Source: Gnetum montanum (Eukaryota > Streptophyta > Gnetopsida > Gnetales > Gnetaceae). From it: DNA of 64,000 bases. Each line of letters begins with the position of its first letter. Positions within the stretch are counted from its first letter, which is position 1. The position numbers were made by a program, and so were the translations under genes. Below, one piece after another: positions 54,400-64,000 of this stretch. A model generated the notes under the pieces. That model was not told where the DNA came from. It worked only from the letters and a program-made list of their open reading frames with translations, and did no database searches. The DNA lies in NCBI GenBank assembly GCA_015680685.1, contig MNCI01014205.1:713660-777659 (forward strand), read 5' to 3'.

Positions 54400-55500
54400 T
54401 TTCAAAAATCATCTTACCAGTTGTTGGCAAATGGAGTTGAGGAAGATGCACACAATGTTGTTTAATTCTTTTTACTATCTCAGTGTGTTATTGCAACCAT
54501 CAAGGAGGATTTTGACTCAGCTATTTATTCAGAAGCTTTCTATATTTTACTAAGTCTTTGTAAAATCTGAAGACATAATTTACACATCCTAAAAACCGTT
54601 TTAGTTGGTTTCTGTCTCTAATCAGAAAAGTTTTTGATGGATTATAAGATGTGATTTTGAAGGGCAATCATACCTTGAGATATTTCTAAACCTAAAAAGT
54701 TTATTTTTTCTTGGGCAATCTGCATCTTTGTTGGTGAGAGGACTAAGCCATGTTTATCTACTAGATCATGAAACAAGATGTTCTCTAACATTTTTACTCA
54801 TTACTAAAATGTCATCAATATAGATCATAATAAACTGATATTGAGAAAAAATATGATTCATGCTGAAAAATGGAGGGTGCTATTTTTATCCCAAATGGAA
54901 GAACAGTCTATTCATATAAACCTTTCAAACAGTAAAGGTGATTTTCCACTGATTTTTAGGATAAACCTCGATCTGCCAAAATCTGGATTTTAAATCAAAT
55001 TTAAAATAGACGTGTGTGTAGTAACCTTTGAAAAAGATCATCCTTGTTTGGGACTGGATGTTGAACTTGTTTAATCAGATCATTCAAAAGCTTGTAATTG
55101 ACAACTACTCATTTCTTTCCTGTAATTAACTTTGCTCGTTTGTTAACATAAAATGCAGCACAAGCAAACATACTCATGCTTGGCTGTATTCAACCCTTTT
55201 CGAGGAGTTGTTTGATTTCCGCATCACATTTTGCCCTGAGACTAGGAGGCATACCTATGTGATGTGCTTTGGATCTGATTTTTACATTATCCTGTAATTC
55301 TGTGGCACCAATGTTTCATTTTGTGTCTGAAACACGTCAAATCATCACTAGCTAATTCTAGTAATTTATTTTTGCATTTTTGGAATTGATTGTCTAATTT
55401 TTCTACTTGATTAACAATCCATTCCAGCTTTTCGATTTTTTTGAGTTTTCTCAATAGAAAATCTACTCCTGTAATTTTCTACTCTATCAAATTTTATACC
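54400..55500 (-). pseudogene. Caulimovirid reverse transcriptase (fragmented)
   Basis: The catalytic YIDD is encoded at 54,811-54,822 on the minus strand, in the context FIMIYIDDILVMS. The surrounding RT is split over frames by small indels and stops, so no long open frame remains. It sits in the right order between protease and RNase H. Confidence 0.7.
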
Positions 55501-55543
55501 ACCTAAATATATATGTCTAGTAGTGACTCTAGATGGCTCTATG

Positions 55544-55876
55544 CTACATGTTGTCAGTACCTAAAAGTAAATCATAGGAAGCTATATCAAATTGATATAC
55601 CTTAATTGTGAAGGTCTTACCTTGGGCTGACATGATAGGAATTTCTGCTTGATGATCAATAGGCCTCTTTTGTGTGTTGAAAGAGATGAATGATCTTATC
55701 TTCTTTGTCCAAAAGTGCCTTGGTATAGCACTTGATCTAGCTAGTGAGATTTCTGCACCACTATCTATTAAAACATCTATAGGATATTTTTTATAATAAG
55801 GAAATTTTATGAAAAATGTACAGATAGGTACCGTAGATTTTATCTTGATGTTTTTGTTCACCAGTTGAATAAGCAT
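55544..55876 (-). pseudogene. Caulimovirid aspartic protease
   Basis: The open stretch contains DVLIDSGAEISLA with the catalytic D-S-G, then the SAQGKTFTIKVYQF region and YDLLLGTDN, the second conserved block (LLG). These match retropepsin-like proteases that cleave the polyprotein in pararetroviruses. Confidence 0.75.
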
Positions 55877-55926
55877 AACTACCTGAGTTTGTTCTTCATA
55901 CTATTGTCTTTGTTCACTATTTTCTT

Positions 55927-56220
55927 CTAGTTGTAGTTGCTCTGCTCATTCGTTGCCCATTGGATAAAGGTTTGAAACTGTTTTATCCTATGGGTTCTCC
56001 AAACAAATTTTTCTAAATTTGGGTGCTTTGGAGATTCTTGATCCTTTAGGGACATTGGTTTGGAAGACTCAAGAGAGGATTCGCCTATCAAGTTTTCTAA
56101 TTCTTCCAATTCTTTAAGCTCTTCTTCTGTGTCTAGTGGTGGTTGAGCATCATGAAGGAACCTGTCCCTTTCTTCTAAATGTGTCTTTTGAAGCTCTAAT
56201 TCTTCCTTTTTTGCTTGCAA
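55927..56220 (-). pseudogene. Caulimovirid linker region, Glu/Lys-rich
   Basis: A Glu/Lys/Leu-rich, partly heptad-like stretch (KEELELQKTHLEERD) lies between the capsid/knuckle part and the protease in the same orientation. No domain recognised; its position suggests part of the polyprotein. Confidence 0.4.
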
Positions 56221-56689
56221 CTTTCGTTGGACAGAGATATACTTGTGAATGTTATCTACTAGTGTCTTTTTCAGTTTTCTTTCTAATTCTGATACTTGTT
56301 CTTTTATATCTACATATGTAGGATCTAATTCCGAATTCGTCTGTTCTATAGATCTGGAGGATTTATGTTTTCTTCTGGAATGTTGGGATCTATCAAATGA
56401 TGATTCATCCTCAGTGGTTTGTCATAATCTATGGCCTTGGGAGTGTCTACCATGGAAGGATACACGATGATTCATGTTGTTAGAAAAGATGTCGTCAGAA
56501 TCATCAGAATCCACAAACTCCCCCCTCCCTTCCCAGGGGGAAAAATGGGATCGTCATCAGGGACAAACTCAGGATCTATGTTGATATTACCATCAATGTA
56601 ATAATTAGAGGATTTAATAAAAATGTCACGTTGAGTAAAGGGGACATCTTCGTTGATGACAAGCTCATAAAATTATTTAGAAATATTTT

Positions 56690-57683
56690 GACGTTCAATA
56701 AAATTTTTGCGTAGGCAATTAGTAGCAAAGTGAGGACCTTTGCAAAGAAATCATTTAATGTCTTTGCATTGAGCTTTAAACTTGCAGCATTTAAACATAC
56801 CTCTAAAGCGTTTTGATGGATGTTCTAGAAGGTACTTCCGTTTCCATTATCGTTGAGGACAACAATACTGTCTCTTAGGCCTACGTTGTTGACAACATTG
56901 GGATGATTTTTGGAATTTCTCCTCAAGACATATTTCTAAACATAAAGACTTTTCTAACTTTCTACTTAAATCTTTAACTTGTTTCTGCGCTTGTTGATCA
57001 TAGCAAATTTCTCTATTTACATTAGTAAGAAACTGCCTAATCGCCTCAAAACTCATTTTTTCTAAGTTTAAATCTTGTCATTTGAGCTCAGCTAAATATT
57101 TATTGCAAAAGGATTGAGGAAGACACCCTATTAGATGTTCTTTTGCCCCAACTTCATGGGTAAGCTTTCTCCAATAATACCATTCCTCCATGTTGTTGAG
57201 GAAGGTATGCAGGTCCTCAATACGATGCAACCTTGCCTTATAAAATCTATCACGGTACAAATGATCCATGTTTAGTTTGTCTCCAATAAATTCTTTCATG
57301 ATAGCATTAATTAATATGACAGTAAGTGCTCTCATAATTTTACATTTAACATCATTTGGTATATGATTCCACCATCTTCTTAAGATTTCTCTGAATTTAA
57401 AAGTAGCATTTTATAGAGCATCAATAGAAAGTTTTTGTTCTAAAACTACCTAGATTGTGATAAAGCTCTATATGGCATCTATTGTGTCTTGTCTACCTTT
57501 TAAATTTTTGTTATCCATTGAAAAGGTAGGAGCTTTATCGCCATGTTTCCTAACTTGCATGCCAGAGAAATCTACAAGGTTGTCTGTAAAACCTACTGAG
57601 GTTTTTTTTATTAAGAGTTTTTCTTCACTATCAATTGAAGCTTTAGTTCTAGTTGTAAACCCTTTCTGATCAAACGTTATCAT
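56690..57683 (-). pseudogene. Caulimovirid capsid-like region and Cys/His knuckle fragment
   Basis: Open pieces at 57,468-57,683, 57,078-57,335 and 56,847-57,056 carry a helical, Trp/Tyr/Arg-rich coat-like region (EEWYYWRKLTHEV, LIGCLPQSFCNKYL). An Arg/Cys-rich basic stretch and a Cys/His knuckle fragment near 56,700-56,790 follow; a stop codon interrupts the knuckle. Order and composition agree with pararetroviral coat proteins; the fit is by pattern only. Confidence 0.55.
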
Positions 57684-57762
57684 ATGTCAAGTGTTAACAC
57701 TAACGACCTTTTCTTTGCCTTTTGCTTTCTTTTGAGCTTTTTGTTTACCTCTAAACCTAGCC

Positions 57763-58299
57763 CTATGTGATCGTCCTATAGAGGAAGGTGATCCAAGAGG
57801 AAGTGGAAATATTTTTTTTCTTTTCCTTAGGTTTGGAACTACTGCTTTCTAAGGGACTAGATTGTCTTGCTTTAGGGACCCATATTTGGTGTATTTGTTT
57901 AACTTGTTTCTTGATAATTTCTTGCACAGAATTATGCCTATAATTTTGATATAATATAAGTCCTATCTTATTATTTGCCCAATTTTGGAGTTGGATCATA
58001 TCAGCTGGTGTGCCATACATCTTTTTGGCTTGCAACATGTAAATTGCTTCTTGAGGTGTCTATTGTGAATCTCTTTCATTCATGTTGATCTTGAGTAAGG
58101 CATCACATTCCATGCAATAAGGACACGAGGGATCAACAGAGGATTCAAAAGGTTGTTCAAAAGAAGAAGAAGATTCTTCTTCTTGAAAGGAAGAAGAGGC
58201 TTCTTCTATTTTTGCTTTTCTCTTTTTTTTAGATGGAATAGGTCCTAAAACCTTCTCAACATCTAATGAGATGTTTAGTTCTTTAAAGATCCGTGCCAT
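57763..58299 (-). pseudogene. Caulimovirid polyprotein N-terminal part
   Basis: Two open pieces (58,060-58,299 and 57,763-58,038) are rich in Ser, Glu and Lys and include a KKKRKAK basic cluster, a CPYCMECD Cys motif and LQNWANNKIGLILYQNYRHN. No movement-protein motif seen. Upstream to about 58,520 the frame may continue with stops. Confidence 0.4.
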
Positions 58300-58529
58300 T
58301 TTTTCAGGAATGTATTAGGTCTATTTTATATCTTCCGATTCTTCGATAGGGACTCTAAAAGAGGCAGTAGATGTTCCAAGGATTAGATCTAGAGGATTGG
58401 CTACAGGAGGAAGGATCTTCTTTGGCTTAGGTTTTCTTTTAAATAGATCTCTGTAGAGAGGATCATATTTTGTGAATATGGGATTTTGTAATTGTACCTA
58501 ATGTTTGCGTTTATGGGTTTGGATTTCCT

Positions 58530-59278
58530 AGGCCTTATATAATCATAAAAGTCTTTAATTGCTTAAGCATTTATCCAAGTTTGCATCTCACTGTCTGCTA
58601 CCCTACCTTGTAACCTTTGACCATATCATTGCACAATCCATAGGTTGCATATTATTTCTTTGACCATATCATTTCTAACACCAACCAATGCTATATGTCT
58701 CAAAGAAATTCTCCTTACTTCAATGTATCGTACATATAATCAAGAAGATTGGTAACTGTTTTATTGTAATCTAATGCTAATGGTCCTTAAGTACTTGTGT
58801 ACTCATTCAAATGATCAATGTACCCCATGTATTGGATCGCAGAGTCCATTGTAGAACTACCAAAACAGATTATTAAGATTTGGGCAAATATTGAGACAGT
58901 GCATAGGCTTCATTGAATCAAATGCCTTTAGATTTTGCTTTCTAAGAGGAAGGATTCAACCGTCAAAGTCCAAGAGTCCAAGAGTCTTCATGTTAGTACT
59001 GCTTTTGGAGGGAACAACCTACTTCAATGCTTTTAATTGATATTTTAGGACTCATAAGTTTGAATCAAATCATAGCCTATTACTATCAGTATAATTAGTT
59101 ACCTTTTCCCATGGCATTGGCTATTCACTTATATTTAATATTGTATGAACTTGTTTTCAGAATTTGTTTACCAATGATTTCAATTATGTCCCTCTTAGAA
59201 ATGAGCTCGTTAGAATGCTTTCCTTTTTCCTATAGTTTGTTCTAAAAATTAAGGGAAGTCGTGATTTCAAGGAAAGAG
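58530..59278. other. Unassigned AT-rich sequence
   Basis: No gene or element recognised. A short doubling, AAGTCCAAGAGTCCAAGAGTC, lies near 58,968-58,988. Confidence 0.3.
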
Positions 59279-59398
59279 CGTACATGTAGGTTATGTGGGT
59301 TTGCAACCCTTAAGGATAACTACCATGTTTTTCTTAATTGTCATATGATTAAAAAATTAAGGCAAAAATATAATATTTCAGCCAAAAATTTTGTATGA
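59279..59398 (+). pseudogene. Possible LINE-type C-terminal zinc-finger remnant
   Basis: Forty open codons read RTCRLCGFATLKDNYHVF then LNCHMIKKL, giving C-x2-C-x9-H-x4-C, and end at TGA 59,396-59,398. This resembles the cysteine motif at the C-terminus of plant L1-like reverse transcriptase proteins. No RT domain is visible upstream, so the call rests on this motif alone. Confidence 0.35.
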
Positions 59399-61256
59399 TT
59401 TATTTTTGTTGCATCTAGTGGTGGTTAGCCACTTTGTTAAGTCAGTTTTTTGTATTTCATTGTATGAATGTATTAGGTCTATGAACTTAATAAAATCTCC
59501 AGTTTCAGTTTCAATATTGCACTTTCATCAGAAACAGGGTCTCTATTTGAATTTTTATTTACATGTTCAAAGAATAATTTCACTCCATGTACTTGATTGA
59601 GAACATTTTCTTCTCTGAACATGCTATAATTTTTTTTTTCATCAGCTGTTCCATTGTTTCAGAAAAAAAACTATAAATTTTCTGGGAGAGCAGACATGAA
59701 TAAGTCCATGCTGTTTTACGGTATGCTAGCTCGTTGGCGAGTCCGGCCAATTTTATATGCTTCCAGAATTTCGTCAAACGCGGAGGCTTGACTTTTAATC
59801 TGGCTCTTAATATTTTTTTGCTATTTTCTTAAGGTTGATACTATTTGATAGCATCGGGTCAATTTTACGTCTTCCCTTGCCTCTAAATCTTAGATTCACG
59901 TCTTAATCATTGCCCCCTTACTTTACTCGCTAGATTCATATTACTTATCGTTATCAATTTATCATAACGCTCTCTGGGGGCATTTTATTGTCATTCAGCA
60001 ATCTGGTGAAGCAAACTTCCCATTTCTTCCACAGGTTTTCATACCCTACTCTAGTGGTATGGCACTCAGAATTTCAAATTTTGCTAACAATATTATTTTC
60101 TGTTTCATAAAATTCATCCCTGTCATAATCCAGCAGCCCCTGTGTCACTAGCGATGCAACGTAACCATATACTTTTATAATCCAACTCAAAAGCATGTAC
60201 TTTCTACCGTTCTACTTTACCACTCCCTGTTCCAAACTTTCTTTATTACCTAACAGCTTAACAAAGCCTTCTCACTAGTCTTACAAACATTGTTTTATGC
60301 ATTCTAAATGTTTGCGGATAACGTTCTAAATATTTCCAGCCAGGTTTGTTAAAACCAAAGGTTTTCAAATGTCAGCAACAGTGAGGTTATCCAATTCTAC
60401 ATTTTATCTGTTGCCGACAGCGTATAACATTTATCCACACCGACGAACATGCAAGTGTAAATTAACGCCGACACAAAGAAATTGGATAAGGCTTCGTACG
60501 CTGATAATGAAACGTAGAAACCCCTCCGACTTAAAACCAGCAACTGTAAATGATCAAACTAAAAGAAAACAGAGTAAGATTAATCCCTTTCAAAGAAAAG
60601 AGGACTGTTTTAACTAATTGACTTGGGTAGAGAACCGTTAGATATTGGATTATGTAATCAACTGTACTGAGAGGAGGCAAACTAACAGTAAAGAAACAAA
60701 GCGGTGGCGGTGGATGGCAATGGAATAATAATGAATAATTTATGTGCCCAGATCACGTACCTTGTTATCCATAGAAATTGGATATGCATTTCGATTCCGG
60801 CACACTCGCAAGCGCCACATCTTGGTTGGATGCTTGGATGCATCTTGAATCACTCGTGACGCGCTTAGAGGCGGTGCCGTTCGTGCGTTATCATTTCGTC
60901 AAGCAGTAGAGTGTGCCCTATGAAAACTGAACAGACGTTAACAGAGCATTCGCCAGTCAATATCAGAAAGATCAGCGAGAAGCAAAAACTCGGAACCTGA
61001 TTCTAGCCAACCTAATCGAATTCTTAATAGCTGCAACAAATTTTCTGTACCGGAAATCGGCATCTGCACGATCGGAAAGCGATGTGCGCTAGCGAAATTC
61101 ATCCGAAACTCATGGATAGCGCGTGGCCTGAGAATTTTTTAATGCGCGACACAAGGAAAGCTTAAGCAGAACACGAGGCGAAGGCGTGGCGCTGAAACTG
61201 CAACTCGTGGAGGATGCAGGGAAGACTCGTGCTGCTTGAGCGTGGCACGCGGCGCG
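59399..61256. other. Intergenic region upstream of the bHLH gene
   Basis: No coding gene recognised; an 82-codon open frame at 60,369-60,617 lacks motifs. Base composition becomes more GC-rich after about 60,750, towards the gene. ACGT cores (for example CACGTACC near 60,754) are present but not diagnostic. Confidence 0.4.
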
Positions 61257-61489
61257 GATGCATCAAGCGCACGCTCTCTGTTTGTATCTGAGTGGATTAT
61301 GTGATTCTTCGGACGATGTCCGTTGCAGCAGCGCAGGCGCAGCGTCACACCTTGAGAATATCCGAATGTTCCTTCCTACGTCTGCAAATTCCAGGTCGGA
61401 CTGCTCCCTGTGGCCAGGCAATAAATGTCCTGTTGACGCCCTGCAAATGCCACAAGCACCATTTGCTACTCCATTGACACGCACAGACA

Positions 61490-61580
61490 GAGACACGAGA
61501 ACTTTTCTTTTATGTGATCTTTCTCTTCTTTCTTCTTCGTCCGCTGCGTTTTTCTTGAGCTCTGTCTTTTATCTGCGAAA
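61490..61580 (+). promoter_or_regulatory. Pyrimidine-rich leader before the bHLH start codon
   Basis: CT-rich sequence (CTTTCTCTTCTTTCTTCTTC and on) runs up to the ATG at 61,581, typical of plant 5' untranslated regions. No convincing TATA box was found upstream. Confidence 0.4.
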
Positions 61581-62396
61581 ATGTGCGCCATTGTCAACTC
61601 GCCCGCGCTCTTCGCCTTCGGTGCTAACTGCAACTCCAAGAAGCTTTCGCACAATGCAAACGAGCGCGAGCGCAGAAAGAAGCTGAACACGCTGTACACA
61701 AACCTCTCGTTGTTGCTGCCTCACTGCATGACTAAGGTAATTTTTTTAAAAAACGCGGTTCCAGTCTTGCGTGTTAGGGTTTCAAAGATGAAACGAAGAA
61801 AGAATTGAGACGGATATCTAAAAGTGACGAATTCTGTGTTGTTTTTGCAGAGGAAGCTAAGCAATCCGGTGATAGTGTGCCGAGTTTTGAAGTACATTCC
61901 ACAGCTGAGGCGAGAAATCGGATACCTGGCTCGGCAGCGCCAGGAGCTTGCGGCGGTAACGAAAATGGCGGAGAAGAATCGGGAAGGACACTTGGACATG
62001 TTTGCCCCAAATGTGGAAGTGTTTGTGTCGGATTCGGAGCTATTCGTGAACATTCAAACATCGGAGTGCACGCCGCCGCATCTCTCCAGTTTGCTGCTGC
62101 TATTCGAGGACCAGAGCCTTGATCTGCTCAACGCCTCCATGCACGTTGCCGATGCTAGGGTTTTGCACAGCCTCCAGCTCAGGGTACTGTACTCTCCGCA
62201 GTTATTCCTCACTTTGCCTGACAAACGAACAAAAATTATCCAGATTTGCTGACGGACTTTGTTTCGGCTTTATGTGCAGGCCATGGATGGAGGACGCAGA
62301 GTGGATGCAGCATCGTTGAGACTGAAAATCCTTTTGCTGTGCGAGCGATGCAGGGGAGGCCCGTTTCTTGGCCCGCAGATTGCGTTTTTCAAATGA
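61581..62396 (+). CDS. bHLH transcription factor, subgroup Ib-like (iron-deficiency type), three exons
   Basis: Exons 61,581-61,736, 61,851-62,183 and 62,280-62,396 give 201 residues. Introns are GT-AG and in phase 0 (GTAATT...TTTTTGCAG, GTACTG...TATGTGCAG). The basic region HNANERERRKKLN (residues 24-36) has His24, Glu28 and Arg32, the H-E-R set for G-box/E-box binding. Helix 1 is LYTNLSLLLP, the first intron falls in the loop, and helix 2 is KLSNPVIVCRVLKYIPQLRR. The C-terminal half (VEVFVSDSELFVNIQT, LLLLFEDQSLDLLNAS) fits the ACT-like domain of this group. Close relatives, AtbHLH38/39/100/101, act with FIT in iron uptake control; a similar role is inferred. The start is the first ATG after the leader. 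No defects seen. Overlapping longer frames are shadows. Confidence 0.8.
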
Positions 62397-62525
62397 AATT
62401 CGTGAAGAATTTCGTAAGAAATCGAATGCCAAAATGACCAGATCAAAAAGCGTGCGTGCCTCTCTGAAAACACTGCAGAAATAGCAAGCGACGCCACGCC
62501 ACGGCCGGCGGCAGCACTAAAATTG

Positions 62526-62631
62526 CTCTGTTTCTGCAAGGCCGCCTCAATATACACAATTGCAATTGCAAAGAACTAAGATTACTCTGTTTCTGCAAGG
62601 CCGCCTCGATATACACAATTGCGATTGCAAA
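62526..62631. repeat. 59-bp tandem duplication downstream of the bHLH gene
   Basis: CTCTGTTTCTGCAAGGCCGC and the following bases to ACACAATTGC recur at 62,526 and 62,585 with a few differences. It lies 130 bp past the stop codon, so probably in the 3' untranslated region or just beyond. Confidence 0.8.
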
Positions 62632-62854
62632 ATTTGCAGAGGCATCCACATTCTACGGCGCAGAGGCAGCGTCCGCCTTCAGTTCTGCACGAGACCGTAA
62701 AGTTTTGTGATAAACATGGCCGACCGTTTGAGGCAGCCATCCATTCCCTGTCCTGCTGCCTCCAGAGCCATTTCTGCGTTTTTCGCGAACTGCACAGCAG
62801 CGATTTGAAAATGGCGAACTGTACTAGTAATTTGAAAATTCAAAATGTGACGTA

Positions 62855-62880
62855 TATTTTATTTATTTATTTATTTATTT
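62855..62880. repeat. (TTTA)n microsatellite
   Basis: Six to seven units of ATTT/TTTA in a row. Confidence 0.9.
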
Positions 62881-63352
62881 TCTCGTGTATTGAAGTTCAT
62901 ATTTGTTCAGCCTTCACCTGCTACGTAGTCTTTTCACATGGGAGCCTTCAAACCCTGAAACAAGGGTAGGAACTAAACTCACTAACATCCTTACCAAAAG
63001 GTGAATGTCTAGATCGTTCACCTATACCCCTAGGTGCATAATAGTGTATACATTAACCCTTAGATTTCAAACCTTGCTCTTCTTAAACAAAATTTAAGAA
63101 AAAACATTGTTGGCATAAAATGCACTTTAAAAAAAAAATTCATCACGATGAGGCTCAATGCACATCCTATGCTACCAAGTGTGAATATGGTCCACTAAAC
63201 AAAATTTAGTTTGAGGAATGTGATGAAGCTGTATATGTTGAAATGATGTAGACAAAACCAAATAATTCTTTAAAATATAAGATATATAATTCTTAGATTT
63301 AATATTGGGAAACTCGTCTAGGCACATACACCCTAGAATAAAACCAAACATT
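62881..63352. other. Intergenic sequence right of the bHLH gene
   Basis: AT-rich; no gene or element recognised. Confidence 0.4.
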
Positions 63353-63478
63353 TTTTTCAATATTAGATTTGAAGGAAATATAGAATGAAATCATTTGGTG
63401 TATGCTTTTTGCATATTTTTCAATATTAGATTTGAAGGAAATATAGAATGAAATCCTTTGGTGTATGCTTTTTGCATA
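63353..63478. repeat. 63-bp tandem duplication
   Basis: TTTTTCAATATTAGATTTGA through TGCTTTTTGCATAT is present twice (63,353-63,415 and 63,416-63,478) with a single A/C difference seen. The near identity indicates a recent event. Confidence 0.88.
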
Positions 63479-63640
63479 TGATAGTGTTAGTGGATATGGG
63501 TGCAAAAAATATTGCTTCTAAAATGGAGAAGTAGAGGCATGCTTTACAATCAAACAATAACAGCATAAACAATAATGAAATAGAAGCGACAATTTAATGT
63601 CAAAAAGTCCTTCACTATCTAAGATCAATGCTCTAATCAA

Positions 63641-63698
63641 ATGTTGAAATTGATGAAGATATAACAAAAATGTTGAAATTGATGAAGATATAACAAAT
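63641..63698. repeat. 29-bp tandem duplication
   Basis: ATGTTGAAATTGATGAAGAT plus ATAACAAAA occurs twice head to tail. Confidence 0.88.
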
Positions 63699-64000
63699 AG
63701 GATTAAGGTAAAATGGCCAAAATGAAAACTATATAGTAGTGCTCTACATGATAAAAGAATTCCAATAAATCTAGAGGGAAAATAAGAGTTCATGGTGCCA
63801 TATGCATCTCAACAAAATGGTGGTGCAAAAAGAAAAAACTAGATCAATATAAATGATAATATGTATGATGCATGATGCATGATGTACAAGTGTTAAAATC
63901 ATTGTGGATAGAAGCAAAATACTATTGCCTTCACATTATTAACATATTTCCAATTACAACTTTGAATGGCATCCCTCCAATTAAGAAACCATCTAACAAT

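Larger units (their letters stand above)
53087..58300 (-). mobile_element. Endogenous caulimovirid (plant pararetrovirus) remnant
   Basis: On the minus strand a decayed polyprotein region shows, in order, an N-terminal Lys/Ser/Glu-rich part, a capsid-like region, a Cys/His knuckle fragment, an aspartic protease (DSGA), reverse transcriptase (YIDD) and RNase H. A C-terminal tail with an acidic end follows, with the last stop at 53,087. There is no integrase and there are no LTRs, which separates it from Ty3/gypsy elements and fits Caulimoviridae. Stops and frameshifts are frequent, so it is an old inactive insertion. No movement protein was found. Genus not assigned. Confidence 0.75.

Noticed and set aside
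60369-60617. Open frame of 82 codons with Arg/Lys-rich end
   Set aside because: No motif, no splice context and typical length for chance in this sequence.
61258-61686. Plus-strand frame of 142 codons overlapping the bHLH start
   Set aside because: Different frame from the bHLH exon, Ser/Pro-rich without domain; it covers the leader and exon 1.
62246-62437. Plus-strand frame of 63 codons over bHLH exon 3
   Set aside because: It starts in the intron and uses another frame than the exon that continues the bHLH protein.

Overview
This is plant nuclear DNA from a repeat-rich genome. It holds Ty3/gypsy retrotransposons with plant-type domains, a decayed integrase-less pararetrovirus (caulimovirid), tRNA-derived SINE-like repeats and one three-exon plant bHLH gene with canonical GT-AG introns. 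Nothing in the window fixes the species. Only the bHLH gene at 61,581-62,396 (+) looks like an intact host gene; nearly all else is mobile-element sequence. Assembly gaps lie at 13,836-14,262 (427 N), with single N at 7,845, 20,295 and 32,632.

Region 1 (1-29.8 kb) is dominated by one minus-strand Tat-like Ty3/gypsy element, here called E. Its pol (2,587 to about 5,820, minus) keeps one reading frame through RT, RNase H, a second archaeal-type RNase H and an integrase that has lost its zinc finger and the start of its core. Its gag-protease lies at 18,219-22,029 (minus). Between gag-protease and pol, on the opposite strand, lies a multi-exon gene (6,378-17,773, +) with canonical introns, its own TATA box and short hairpin repeats on both sides. 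A different, complete, pol-less element (A, 7,610-14,512, target duplication ATCAA) is inserted into that gene. A 6.4-kb stretch of E is present twice in direct tandem (16,730-23,135 and 23,136-29,493), nearly identical.

Region 2 (29.8-46.6 kb) holds three more pol-less elements. D (about 29,760-33,005, minus) is truncated and interrupted by B (33,006 to about 38,834, minus). B is joined head to head to C (38,836-46,633, +), and both lack their 5' LTR at the joint. A and B carry gag plus a protease-like domain. C and D carry a second ORF (929 codons in C) with an N-terminal domain resembling plant transposon/retroelement accessory proteins and a long coiled coil. It resembles in layout the antisense gene in E, but is sense and intronless. 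The LTR promoters of A, B and C, and the internal promoter of D, carry GATATC-centred palindromes just upstream of a TATA box. A 20-nt block is conserved in all four elements.

Region 3 (46.6-61 kb) is AT-rich. It holds several tRNA-derived SINE-like copies, a decayed endogenous caulimovirid polyprotein region (53,087-58,300, minus; capsid, protease, RT, RNase H and an acidic tail, no integrase) and a small LINE-like zinc-finger remnant.

Region 4 (61-64 kb) contains the bHLH gene, similar to the subgroup Ib factors that control iron-deficiency responses in angiosperms, followed by short tandem repeats.
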